Positions 53,951 to 62,019 of a DNA stretch of 64,000 nucleotides are shown piece after piece. The stretch's first letter is position 1. Each line of letters starts with the position of its first letter. The notes beneath the pieces were generated by a model that was given only the letters and a program-made list of their open reading frames with translations, had not been told where the DNA came from and searched no databases. The position numbers and the translations under genes were made by a program. The DNA comes from Chloroflexota bacterium (GTDB lineage Bacteria; Chloroflexota; Anaerolineae; Anaerolineales; UBA4823): contig JAJUJL010000001.1 of assembly GCA_029265355.1 (NCBI GenBank), forward strand, positions 310,001 to 374,000, written 5' to 3'.

Positions 53951-55114
53951 TTATGGGCGGTTGTTATTTGATCCTCCCGTATCAGAAGGCTTGGGCGTCG
54001 CGGCTGGCTTTTGCGGGTCGGGCTGTTGAATTTCACCCTGGTTTTGAGGACCGGGGCCAGTGCTGGGGCCATATCCAGCATCCGGCTGGGTCACCTCGCC
54101 CTGGTTCTGGGGGCCGGGGCCGTAGCTGTTGCCATCGCCTTCAGGCGTAGCGAAGGGGCCGTACGGACCATAGCCATCCTCTGGTTGGGTGACTTCGCCT
54201 TGATTCTGCGGACCGGGGCCAGGTCCAGGCCCAACCTGCAGGCCGCAGCCGGGGCAGTCGATCGTATCGCTCACCACTTCCACAGGCTCGGTGCCTTCCA
54301 GCAGTACACCGCTCTCCGCCTGTTCCTGCGCCCAGCGTAACTGGTTGCGGAAAGCCAAGGGATCGGTGATGCCCAGCTCCGACAGGCCAATCTGCAAGCG
54401 CCGCACAGCCTCCAACCGCACCATGGCGGGTTCAACGCCCTCAGGTATCTTGGTGCGAGTCATGAGCTGGTCGCGATCGTGCTTGCGGATATGAACACCG
54501 ATCACTGCCAGGGTGCTGGACATCGCCTCATCATCCAACTGGCTCGCCAGTTCCATGGCGTTGAACACCTGCTCCTGGTAGCGCCGGACAAGCGGCCCCA
54601 TAGTGTTCTCGGTCAATTCGCCCGCGTTCTGCTCCGCATTTTGGCGAGCGAAGGCCAGGATTTCTTCATTGCGCCGGTCGGCAAATTCCAAAAGCAGGTC
54701 GATTTTCTCTGCGGTTGAGCCAGCCAGGCCCAGGCGCACATCTTCGCTCAACAACTTCACGCCATACAGCGCATCATTGGGCATGCTGTCCTGTGCGGCA
54801 TACACCGTCGCGCCTGCCCCGCCAAACAGCAGGCTAAAAACAACCACTAAACTTGTCAATACGGTAACCATCGAATATCGCTCCTTTCTCCTAAATGGAC
54901 TGCTCACTTGATCAAACCATACTTTAAGACGCAGTGAACGTGGAGGAGATACGACGGGTTTGGCAGCTTGCTGTTTTGCAAGTTCCCTGGCTTCTGCCAG
55001 GAAGCGCGCTCGCCCCATGGCCGCTTTCTGCTCGTTGCGGGCGGCCGTGCTCTTCAAGGCTTGCAGGCGTTCAATGACCTGGTTTTCATATTGCTCTGGG
55101 CTATTGGATGTCAT
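53951..55114 (-). CDS. DUF5667-type membrane protein, probable anti-sigma partner (module 2)
   Basis: 387 residues from ATG 55114, overlapping the sigma stop as ATGA. The cytoplasmic part is basic and helical (VIERLQALKSTAARNEQKAAMGRARFLAEARELAKQQAAK). The helix MVTVLTSLVVVFSLLFGGAGATVYA spans the membrane. The outer domain begins AAQDSMPNDALYGVKLLSEDVRLGLAGSTAEKIDLLLEFADRRNEEI, parallel to module 1. The tail differs: three repeats of GPGPQNQGExxQPD separated by Tyr/Gly/Pro sequence. A Cys pair (TIDCPGCGLQ) precedes the tail. Likely a membrane-bound regulator of the neighbouring sigma factor. Confidence 0.8.
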   Translation of the reverse strand: MTSNSPEQYENQVIERLQALKSTAARNEQKAAMGRARFLAEARELAKQQAAKPVVSPPRSLRLKVWFDQVSSPFRRKERYSMVTVLTSLVVVFSLLFGGAGATVYAAQDSMPNDALYGVKLLSEDVRLGLAGSTAEKIDLLLEFADRRNEEILAFARQNAEQNAGELTENTMGPLVRRYQEQVFNAMELASQLDDEAMSSTLAVIGVHIRKHDRDQLMTRTKIPEGVEPAMVRLEAVRRLQIGLSELGITDPLAFRNQLRWAQEQAESGVLLEGTEPVEVVSDTIDCPGCGLQVGPGPGPGPQNQGEVTQPEDGYGPYGPFATPEGDGNSYGPGPQNQGEVTQPDAGYGPSTGPGPQNQGEIQQPDPQKPAATPKPSDTGGSNNNRP

Positions 55115-55653
55115 GATTCAATCTCCATATCCAGGATGCGTCGCAGTGCACTCAAGGCCCTGTGTTGCAGGGCTTTCACCGCCCCAATGGGCTTGTCCAA
55201 CACCGCAGCGATCTCCTGATTTTGCATATCCTCGATAAATCTCAAGATAACAACTTGTCTTTGTTCTGGCGTCAGCAGGCGCACCGCCATGCGTACTCTT
55301 TCCTGCTCGATCCTCTCGCTAACCATATCCGACGGGTCCGGGTCATTGCCAGCCTGCAGGCTGTACTCCAGCGGGATGCTCGGCGGAGGTTGGCGGCGAA
55401 ATGTATCGGTGATCCAGTTATGAGCGACGCGGTACAGGTAGGCTTGCAAATGCTGCTGAGGTCCGATGCCATTCCTCATGGCTCTTAAAAATCGGCTGAA
55501 CGTCTCTGCAACACACTCCTCTGCCAAATCCTCATCGGCCAACAGGCGCAGCGCGTATCGATAAAGCTTTGGACTGTAGGTGTCGTAGATCTCAGCCAAC
55601 GCTTGCTCATCAAACTCACGGGCGCGCTGCAACAAGGTACTTTCATCGCTCAT
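55111..55653 (-). CDS. ECF-family sigma factor (module 2)
   Basis: 180 residues from ATG 55653. Region 2 is in ALAEIYDTYSPKLYRYALRLLADEDLAEECVAETFSRFLRAM and LQAYLYRVAHNWITDTFRR; region 4 in LLTPEQRQVVILRFIEDMQNQEIAAVLDKPIGAVKALQHRALSALRRIL. The stop overlaps the DUF5667 start by four bases. Compared with module 1 it has a longer, acidic linker between regions 2 and 4 (GNDPDPSDMVSERIEQ). It is transcribed away from rsmA, with a 220-base divergent spacer in between that must hold both promoters. Confidence 0.93.
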   Translation of the reverse strand: MSDESTLLQRAREFDEQALAEIYDTYSPKLYRYALRLLADEDLAEECVAETFSRFLRAMRNGIGPQQHLQAYLYRVAHNWITDTFRRQPPPSIPLEYSLQAGNDPDPSDMVSERIEQERVRMAVRLLTPEQRQVVILRFIEDMQNQEIAAVLDKPIGAVKALQHRALSALRRILDMEIES

Positions 55654-55850
55654 TTTGTCACTCTATATGACGCCAAATATCTTAACGAGATACGCTATCG
55701 TAATATTTGCATCAGGACTCATGCAAAGGGCAGGAAATTCGGGATGCTTTAGCGGGTGTTGCTCGCCAAAAACAAACCCAAATTCATTTGGACGGCATTT
55801 TCAACATCTCCATTATACGTCTGCAGGGCGCAACCTGTAAAAATTTCGAA

Positions 55851-55859
55851 TGTTATAAT
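55851..55859 (+). promoter_or_regulatory. perfect extended -10 promoter of rsmA
   Basis: TGTTATAAT matches the extended -10 consensus exactly. Transcription would start near 55866, leaving only about eight bases before ATG 55874, so the mRNA would be almost leaderless. Confidence 0.7.
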
Positions 55860-55873
55860 CAAGGTACCCTTTC

Positions 55874-56779
55874 ATGAACGACACCCCTCTTCCCCCGTTG
55901 AATGTAGCCCAACTGCTGCGCCAATACAACCTGCGCCCAGATGCACGCCTGGGGCAAAACTTCTTGATCGATGAAGCTGCCCTGCAGCGCGTGGTCCAGG
56001 CTGCCGCGATTCGACCAGATGAAACCGTGCTGGAGATCGGGCCTGGCCTGGGAAGCCTGACTCGCCACCTGGCGCTTGCCAGCCGTAACGTGGTGGCTGT
56101 GGAGCTGGATCAACGCTTATTGCCTGTTTTGAGCCAGGTATTGCAAGGATACCCAAACACAACCGTTATTCCAGGCGACATCTTGAGCCTGGACCCCGCA
56201 GCGCTGATCAGCGCGTCCGACTACCTGGTGGTCGCCAATATCCCCTACAACATCACCTCGGCATTGATCCGCCATCTATTGGAGGCTGGACGCCGCCCAA
56301 CGCGCATGATTCTGACCGTGCAACGCGAGGTGGCAGAGCGCATTTGCGCCACGCCGGGCGCGATGAGCCTGCTGGCTCTGAGCGTGCAGTTATACGGCGC
56401 CCCGAAGATCTGCGCTCGTATCCCCGCGGGCGCTTTTTACCCGGCGCCCAAAGTTGACTCGGCCATCGTGCGTGTGGACCTGTACCCAACCCCCTTGCTG
56501 CCCCTGGCAACTGTCGAGATCTTCTTCCGGTTGGCAAAAGCCGGCTTCAGCCAAAAACGCAAGATGCTGCGCAACGCACTGGCCGCGGGGCTGCACTGGC
56601 CAGCCGATCAAACAGACGCGCTGCTGCACTCGGCAGGCATCCTGCCGCAACGAAGGGCTGAGACGCTATCTCTGCACGAGTGGTTCACCCTGGTAGAATC
56701 GTTTATCGCACAATACCCCGGACCCACCCAAGTTAACTCAAGCCAGAAACCAGAAAATGATCGCAGCCAGGAAACGTAA
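55874..56779 (+). CDS. rsmA: 16S rRNA dimethyladenosine transferase
   Basis: 301 residues from ATG 55874. It dimethylates two adjacent adenines in the 3'-terminal hairpin of 16S rRNA using S-adenosylmethionine. LGQNFLIDEAALQRVV, VLEIGPGLGSLTRHLA (SAM loop), VVAVELDQRLLPVL, VVANIPYNITSALIRHLL (catalytic NxPY) and VQREVAERICA are all present. The C-terminal domain has KAGFSQKRKMLRNAL. An extra tail of about 20 residues (GPTQVNSSQKPENDRSQET) overlaps the opposite-strand MFS gene by 42 bases and is probably dispensable. Confidence 0.97.
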   Translation: MNDTPLPPLNVAQLLRQYNLRPDARLGQNFLIDEAALQRVVQAAAIRPDETVLEIGPGLGSLTRHLALASRNVVAVELDQRLLPVLSQVLQGYPNTTVIPGDILSLDPAALISASDYLVVANIPYNITSALIRHLLEAGRRPTRMILTVQREVAERICATPGAMSLLALSVQLYGAPKICARIPAGAFYPAPKVDSAIVRVDLYPTPLLPLATVEIFFRLAKAGFSQKRKMLRNALAAGLHWPADQTDALLHSAGILPQRRAETLSLHEWFTLVESFIAQYPGPTQVNSSQKPENDRSQET

Positions 56780-58021
56780 ACCCGCGCTGAGGCACAACAT
56801 TTCTCGCATACCCAGCCACTCCACCAGCAAAGGACCGCCCAGAGAACCCGCCAGGATGCCAAAATTGAGCACCAGGTTATGAATGGCCATGTGAGCTGGG
56901 CGATCATCCTCCGGCACGCGTTCCATCAACCGGTTGAGTAAGCCTGCATTGGTCAGCGCCCACATGACCCCACCAATCAAGGATGCCACCATATACAGGC
57001 CCACCCCGCGCGCCAGTGTATTGACCAACGGATATAAACCGTATAAGAAAGCGCCCAAGATCAGCACGCCGCGATGCTGCAGACGATTGGTCAGTGCGGT
57101 CACTTGAAATGAAGTCAGCATCATCGTCAAAAAAAACAACGCGCTGCCCAGGCTGATTTGTCCATCGCTCAACTTCAATTCGCGCACAAAAAAAATGGGG
57201 AATACCGGAATAGGCAGGTACTGAAATGTATAGAATACCAGGTAAGCCAGCATGAATAGCCCGAATGAACTGCGCAGCAAATCCAGGCGCAGCAAAGGTT
57301 TACCCTCGCTGCGTGTCAGATAGCGCAATCCTGCCGGCATGCGAAAGGTATCCAAAAACCGCAGCAAACCGGGGCGGGCAAAATCCATGATCGGTTTCCC
57401 CACGCGCTCCGGGACTGCGCCATGTGATCGCAAGCGTCCCAGGTGAAAGCTGCTCATCATCGCCCCCAGTACGCCAAGCGCAAAAACAAGCTGGTAATTA
57501 CCAGGAAAGGTGAGGCGATCCAAGATTTGCCCGCAGGCCAGGGAGGTGATGATCATGCTGACCGCCAGCAAGGCATTGCGCCGGCCCACCACCGTGGCGC
57601 GCCACTCTGGCGATACCAAATCTGCAAACATTGCGTTGAAAGCAATCGCCAGAACAGTGCTGGGTATTGAAATGAGCAATGTCACCAGGATGATGATCCA
57701 GATTTGCGCCTGCGCGCCGAGCAGCGCCGGCAGCGGCACCAACACCAGGTAACCCAGGCGGCCGGCGAGCGATGTCCAGTACGTGACACGAACATTGCTG
57801 CGACCCTCTAACCAACGCCCAGCGGGCAACGACAGAACCAGGTTGACCATGCCCGGACCGGCGTTGAGCAGGCCGAGTTGAAAGCCGCTGGCCCCCTGGC
57901 GGGCGGCATACACAGCCAGGAAAGCCATCAAACTGCCTGCCAGCACTCCGAACCAAAACACATCTGCGTACAGGTGCCAAAAATTCGAACGCTCTGTGTC
58001 TGTCATGCTGGGCGAGGACAT
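56738..58021 (-). CDS. MFS-family transporter
   Basis: 427 residues from ATG 58021; ATG 58006 is an alternative. Twelve hydrophobic segments are present in two sets of six, with a loop near residues 190-230. The GRWLEGRSNVRVTYW loop corresponds to the cytoplasmic loop 2-3 motif, and LTNRLQHRGVLILGAFLYGLYPLV mirrors it in the second half. VSPEWRATVVGRRNALLAVSMIITSLACG is typical of drug/sugar efflux-type relatives. Substrate cannot be deduced. It is convergent with rsmA, with overlapping 3' ends, and lies downstream of the mannosyltransferase gene on the same strand. Confidence 0.88.
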   Translation of the reverse strand: MSSPSMTDTERSNFWHLYADVFWFGVLAGSLMAFLAVYAARQGASGFQLGLLNAGPGMVNLVLSLPAGRWLEGRSNVRVTYWTSLAGRLGYLVLVPLPALLGAQAQIWIIILVTLLISIPSTVLAIAFNAMFADLVSPEWRATVVGRRNALLAVSMIITSLACGQILDRLTFPGNYQLVFALGVLGAMMSSFHLGRLRSHGAVPERVGKPIMDFARPGLLRFLDTFRMPAGLRYLTRSEGKPLLRLDLLRSSFGLFMLAYLVFYTFQYLPIPVFPIFFVRELKLSDGQISLGSALFFLTMMLTSFQVTALTNRLQHRGVLILGAFLYGLYPLVNTLARGVGLYMVASLIGGVMWALTNAGLLNRLMERVPEDDRPAHMAIHNLVLNFGILAGSLGGPLLVEWLGMREMLCLSAGLRFLAAIIFWFLA

Positions 58022-58099
58022 GGCAAAATTTTATCCCTCTTTACCCATACCTGCCAGGCGCGCCTGTACCAGGCAAAGCCTTTTCTTCATTAAGAATAA

Positions 58100-58822
58100 T
58101 TATCGGTGTAAATCGCGGTAATCGAGAAGCATTTGCCAGACGCGTATCGCCGCCTCGCGCTGGATGCGAAATGACATCTTCGAATGACCCCACTTGCGAT
58201 CAGCAAAATAGAAGGGAAGCTCACAAAACCGGAATTCCAGGCGGTAGGCAATGTATGCCATCTCTACCTGGAAAGCGTAGCCATTCGAGCGCACTCGCTC
58301 CAGCGGCATGGCCTCGAGCGTGGCGCGCCGCCACATGCGGTAGCCGCCTGTGACATCCTTGATTGGCAGTCTTAAGATGCTGCGGGCGTAGAGATTACCA
58401 AAGGCCGATAATCCCCGCCGCCAGGTCGGCCAGCGCCGGTCCACCGAGCCTCCTGAAATGTAACGCGAGCCCATGGCAACATCATGATCTCGCAGTCCGA
58501 CAAGCATTTCCTTGAGCAATTCGGGCGGATGGGAGAAATCGGCATCCATCTGCGCAACTGCCTCTGCACCCGCTTGCAACGCCTTTTGCATACCCTGGAT
58601 ATAAGCCGTGCCCAGGCCGAGCTTACCTGGCCGGTGCAAGACTTCCAGGCAGCCGCTATATTCCTTGCGCAAGGTCTCTGCCAGTTCCCCCGTGCCATCT
58701 GGACTGTTATCATCCACCACCAGGATCTTTAAGCCGGGTATCCCGAGATCGAACACTTGAGCGATCAGCTTTGGCAGGTTCTCTGCTTCATTGTAGGTTG
58801 GGATGATTACAGTTGGTTGCAC
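58100..58822 (-). CDS. polyprenyl-phosphate mannosyltransferase (DPM1-like)
   Basis: 240 residues from ATG 58822. It transfers mannose (or another hexose) from a GDP-sugar to polyprenyl phosphate. PTVIIPTYNEAENLPKLIAQVF, ILVVDDNSPDGTGELAE, AVAQMDADFSHPPELLKEM (metal-binding DAD) and VAMGSRYISGGSVDRRWP are family motifs, with PIKDVTGGYRMWRR and SNGYAFQVEMAYIAYR completing the catalytic site. There is no C-terminal membrane domain, as in soluble bacterial Dpm1 proteins. It follows the response-regulator gene by 11 bases. The lipid-linked sugar would feed glycoprotein or glycolipid synthesis. Confidence 0.93.
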   Translation of the reverse strand: MQPTVIIPTYNEAENLPKLIAQVFDLGIPGLKILVVDDNSPDGTGELAETLRKEYSGCLEVLHRPGKLGLGTAYIQGMQKALQAGAEAVAQMDADFSHPPELLKEMLVGLRDHDVAMGSRYISGGSVDRRWPTWRRGLSAFGNLYARSILRLPIKDVTGGYRMWRRATLEAMPLERVRSNGYAFQVEMAYIAYRLEFRFCELPFYFADRKWGHSKMSFRIQREAAIRVWQMLLDYRDLHR

Positions 58823-58833
58823 AAAAGATCATC

Positions 58834-59697
58834 CTAGAGGCGCGCATCCGCCAAGGCTCGCTTCAGGCTCTCCAGATCGGTCGGAACCTGGACACCAGCC
58901 GTGAGGCTACCCATGCTCACAGCCAGCTTCTTCCCTGGATAATGGCCCCTGCCTCGGTCGCGCAATGGATAAAAATAATCGACAGACTGCTCCAAGCGGC
59001 TGCGAATGCGCTCTGCCAGGCTGGATAGAACCGCTGGCGTGGTAACAATTGCGAAATTCGTGTCTCCCAAATGGCCAACGAAATCGCCCGGGTTTCCCTG
59101 TTCCCGGACCGCGTTCTTTATCATCAAACTCACCGCGCGCAGTACATCGTCAGAAGCCACAAAGCCATAGGCATCTCGGAAGGCATCCAGGTTTTCGAAT
59201 GAAACCCTCAGGATACACCAACCGCTGCTTTTTAAACACTCTTCCAGCCGTTCATCCATCAATGCGCCTTCGGGGAGACCGGTGACCGGGTTATTGAGGG
59301 CGCCAGAAGAAGAGCGGCGCAGTGCATTGCGCACCCTCAGGCGCAGCTCCTGGATATCGAAGGGTTTGGTGATATAGTCGTCAGCGCCGAGCTCGAGGCC
59401 CAGCAAGCGGTCATCACGAGCGCGTTTTTCGGTGAGAAAAATGATCGGGATATTCTCGGTTCGCCGGTTGCTGCGCAGCCGCCGGGCGACTTCATAGCCA
59501 TCGATATCTGGCAAACGAATATCCAGAATGACCAGGTCCGGGTTGTTTTGGCGAGCGGCGTGCAGCGCATCTTCACCCCAATGGACAGTGATGGTCTCGT
59601 AGCCCTGAACATGGAAGTATGCGCTGAGCATATCCGCCACATCAGGATCATCCTCGACAATGAGAATGAGGGGCGTTTCTCTGGACAAATGTGCCAC
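58834..59697 (-). CDS. response regulator with degenerate GGDEF domain
   Basis: 287 residues from GTG 59697, which directly follows the TAG of the preceding gene. The receiver has acidic residues Asp16/Asp17, phosphoacceptor Asp59 (VILDIRLPD) and Lys111 (DYITKPFD). The second domain opens like a GGDEF domain (NPVTGLPEGALMDERL), but the active-site loop reads GHLGDTNFAIV, with LGDTN at 209-213 in place of GGDEF, so cyclase activity is unlikely. It may bind GTP or c-di-GMP or just transmit a signal. Grouped with V4R and Roadblock genes; no histidine kinase is adjacent. Confidence 0.9.
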   Translation of the reverse strand: MAHLSRETPLILIVEDDPDVADMLSAYFHVQGYETITVHWGEDALHAARQNNPDLVILDIRLPDIDGYEVARRLRSNRRTENIPIIFLTEKRARDDRLLGLELGADDYITKPFDIQELRLRVRNALRRSSSGALNNPVTGLPEGALMDERLEECLKSSGWCILRVSFENLDAFRDAYGFVASDDVLRAVSLMIKNAVREQGNPGDFVGHLGDTNFAIVTTPAVLSSLAERIRSRLEQSVDYFYPLRDRGRGHYPGKKLAVSMGSLTAGVQVPTDLESLKRALADARL

Positions 59698-60333
59698 CTA
59701 TCCAATGGGTGTCTTCTGGATAATAAACTCGCACACCTCGTGTCCCATCGCCATGCACTGTGATTCGTTCACCCGGAATTCGTTGCCCCCCGAGACCCAT
59801 TTCAATCCCTCTTGCAGCAAGCCAACGGCGATGAAGCAGACTGGTTTGTCCGATCCTGAGCGTCCCCAGCACACCGGACAGCGGTGAATGGTATAGACAA
59901 AATCAGTTTCGCGTTCTTGTACCGTCGTGTACTGGTCGCTGATCTGGCTGAAGATTTTTGCCATGGCTGGAATGCCTATTTTCATCTTTGCGCTGAGCGG
60001 CAAAACCTTAAAGGCCAGATCGCCCGCGCCAGCCAAGGCGCCAAAGTTGCGCAGCGAATCGGCGAAGGCAGCTCGCCCTACGCGCAGCGCCAGGCCGCGA
60101 CCACCGCGGGGGCCATACATCTCCTCCAATGCCAGGTTGAAGGCCGACATATCCGCAAAATCGAACTCGCGACGCAAGTTGTCGGGCGGCAAGTTACCGA
60201 TGAGGTGGTTCAAATGCGCAAGGTTCAGTATCGCGTTGAGCCCATTTTTGCCCATCACTTCTTCCAGGGCTTTGAATGCAATCAGCGCCATTTTATTGGC
60301 GTAGTAGTACCCACTCTTTGGAATAGGTTCCAT
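59698..60333 (-). CDS. V4R (4-vinyl reductase) domain protein
   Basis: 211 residues from ATG 60333. The N-terminal 100 residues are helical (YYYANKMALIAFKALEEVMGKNGLNAIL, DMSAFNLALEEMYGPRGGRGLALRVGRAAF). The V4R domain at about 105-211 has the family Cys pattern: HRCPVCWGR, PVCFIAVGLLQEGLKWVSGG and the closing ESQCMAMGHEVCEFII. V4R domains bind small hydrophobic ligands or tetrapyrroles and often act as sensors. It sits between a Roadblock gene and a response regulator, with overlapping spacing on both sides, so a sensory role is more likely than a pigment enzyme. Confidence 0.88.
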   Translation of the reverse strand: MEPIPKSGYYYANKMALIAFKALEEVMGKNGLNAILNLAHLNHLIGNLPPDNLRREFDFADMSAFNLALEEMYGPRGGRGLALRVGRAAFADSLRNFGALAGAGDLAFKVLPLSAKMKIGIPAMAKIFSQISDQYTTVQERETDFVYTIHRCPVCWGRSGSDKPVCFIAVGLLQEGLKWVSGGNEFRVNESQCMAMGHEVCEFIIQKTPIG

Positions 60334-60347
60334 AATCTTAAGCCACC

Positions 60348-60719
60348 TCAGATCAACTTGGCAAGATCTTCTGTTGCACGGCGCATATCCAGGAAGATCA
60401 GACCCAGCTTGGCCTGCTCACGCGCCAGGGCTGTCAGCACAGCTTCTTCTCCAACAGACATCAAAATCACATAGCCATTCTCACCCTTGATGTACACCTG
60501 GTCCAGTGTACCGCGGCCCAGCTCATTGGCGATCCGCTCTCCCAGCGAGAGCATTGCAGCCGACATGGCTGAGACGCGGTCCTCCTCGACCTCCTTCGGC
60601 AGCGCCGATGCAATGCTCAGGCCATCCACGCTCACCACCGCGGACGCCTCGATGTCTGGGGAGGACGCTTGCAGGTCACGTAACCTATCCACCATCATTT
60701 GGGAGCGAGATTTTGTCAA
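60348..60719 (-). CDS. Roadblock/LC7 domain protein
   Basis: 123 residues from TTG 60719, chosen because CAGGAG lies eight bases upstream; the in-frame GTG at 60728 would overlap that site. TKSRSQMMVDRLRDLQASSPDIEASAVVSVDGLSIASALP is the LC7 start with its central strand; VSAMSAAMLSLGERIANELGRG and YVILMSVGEEAVLTALAREQAKLGLIFLDM complete the domain. Bacterial LC7 proteins pair with small GTPases or sensor proteins. No MglA-type GTPase is found here; the V4R and response-regulator genes follow at once. A three-protein signalling unit is inferred. Confidence 0.9.
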   Translation of the reverse strand: MTKSRSQMMVDRLRDLQASSPDIEASAVVSVDGLSIASALPKEVEEDRVSAMSAAMLSLGERIANELGRGTLDQVYIKGENGYVILMSVGEEAVLTALAREQAKLGLIFLDMRRATEDLAKLI

Positions 60720-60878
60720 CGCGGCCACTCCTGACTATCCATCCTTTTCCTGTTCAGCAAACCAGGGAAAGCCAGAAAATTCCATTAATTTTGTATTAGC
60801 GCCAAAAAAAACAAATCGGATTAGCTTAGAGTACCCTAAATTTAGCACAGGCATGTCTTTGTGTCAAGCAGCAAGGAT

Positions 60879-60915
60879 TATAATTACAGGGTTTGAGCCC
60901 TGTTCTTACAGGGCT
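60879..60915 (+). promoter_or_regulatory. promoter -10 and 5'-terminal hairpin
   Basis: TATAAT at 60879-60884 has only a weak -35 (CTTTGT at 60857, 16-base spacer). AGCCCTGT (60896-60903) pairs perfectly with ACAGGGCT (60908-60915) around TCTT, so the mRNA would begin with a stable hairpin close to its 5' end. No T-run follows. Confidence 0.5.
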
Positions 60916-60980
60916 GTAAAGTCATCTGCGCACATCTCGGTGGCATGGATGGCTTACAAAACCTACTTCAGGAGTTTGTG

Positions 60981-61952
60981 ATGTATAAGAAAGCTATCAT
61001 GATACTACCCCTGCTGGTAATCTTGGGTAGCGCACTGCTGGCAGCCTGCGCCCCAGCAAGCGCGACACAGACGCCGCCTCCGGAACCAGTCACTTTGAAA
61101 ATGGCTTTGCTGCCGATCCTGGATGCTGTGCCCGTGTTTGTCGCCCAGAAAGAGGGTTTATTTGCAAAACACAATGTGGCTGTCGAGATTATCCCGGTTG
61201 GTTCCGCTCCCGAAAGAGACCAGGTGATCGCCGCCGGCCAGGCAGATGGCATGGTCAATGAAATCGTCTCCGTCATGCTGTATAACAAAGACCAGGTGCA
61301 AGTGCAAATTGTGCGTTATGCCCAGGCTGCCAGCCAAAATACCGCACATTTCTACATCCTTGCCTCCCCACAGAGCGGCATCTCCGATGTAGCCGGCCTC
61401 AAAGGTGTAGAAATTGGCATTTCCCAAGGCACGGTTATCGAGTACCTGACAGACAGATTGTTACAAGCTGAGGGGCTATCCCAGGCAGACATCAAAACCA
61501 TCAATGTGCCCCGCATTCCAGATCGACTGAATCTGCTGCTCTCAGGGGAGTTGAAAGCAGCCGTACTGCCCGATCCATTTGGCTACCTGGCGATGCAGCA
61601 GGGCGCGATCAATATCCTGGATGCCAGCAAACACCCCGAATACTCCAACAGTGTGCTCACCTTCCGCAAGGCCGTGATCGACGAGCATCCTGAAGCAATC
61701 CGCGGTTTCGTGGCTGCGGTCGAAGAAGCGGTTGCCATGATCAACACTGACCCAGCACGCTTTGCCAGCGTGCTCACCGAGCAAAACCTGGTGCCGCCAA
61801 CAGCCAGCGGCTTCAGCGTGCCATCCTTCCCGACTGCGGCTGTGCCCACACAGGCGCAATGGGATGATGTGCTGGCCTGGGCAAAAGAGAAAGGCCTGTT
61901 GACCCAGGATGTTGCCTATAGCAACTCGGTCAACGCCTCCTTCTTGCCTTAG
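60981..61952 (+). CDS. ABC transporter substrate-binding lipoprotein (NMT1/THI5-like)
   Basis: 323 residues from ATG 60981 with AGGAG six bases upstream. Signal peptide with lipobox LLAAC. The mature protein follows the NMT1/SsuA-like fold: LKMALLPILDAVPVFVAQKEGLFAKHNVAVEII, IAAGQADGMVNEIVSVML, SDVAGLKGVEIGISQGTVIEYLTDRLL and LLLSGELKAAVLPDPFGYLAMQQG. Relatives bind thiamine pyrimidine precursors, sulfonates, nitrate or riboflavin. Because the cell carries a TPP-riboswitch thiamine system elsewhere in the window, a pyrimidine precursor is a possible ligand, but no TPP riboswitch precedes this operon. Next gene begins 67 bases downstream. Confidence 0.88.
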   Translation: MYKKAIMILPLLVILGSALLAACAPASATQTPPPEPVTLKMALLPILDAVPVFVAQKEGLFAKHNVAVEIIPVGSAPERDQVIAAGQADGMVNEIVSVMLYNKDQVQVQIVRYAQAASQNTAHFYILASPQSGISDVAGLKGVEIGISQGTVIEYLTDRLLQAEGLSQADIKTINVPRIPDRLNLLLSGELKAAVLPDPFGYLAMQQGAINILDASKHPEYSNSVLTFRKAVIDEHPEAIRGFVAAVEEAVAMINTDPARFASVLTEQNLVPPTASGFSVPSFPTAAVPTQAQWDDVLAWAKEKGLLTQDVAYSNSVNASFLP

Positions 61953-62019
61953 AACTCGTTCCCGGTTGCCGGAGCTGCTCTGTCAGCCAGGGCAGCTCCG
62001 GAGGCTTACTTGATCGAAG

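Noticed and set aside
54000-54230. Three direct repeats
   Set aside because: They encode the GPGPQNQGE repeats of the DUF5667 protein tail and are therefore coding repeats.
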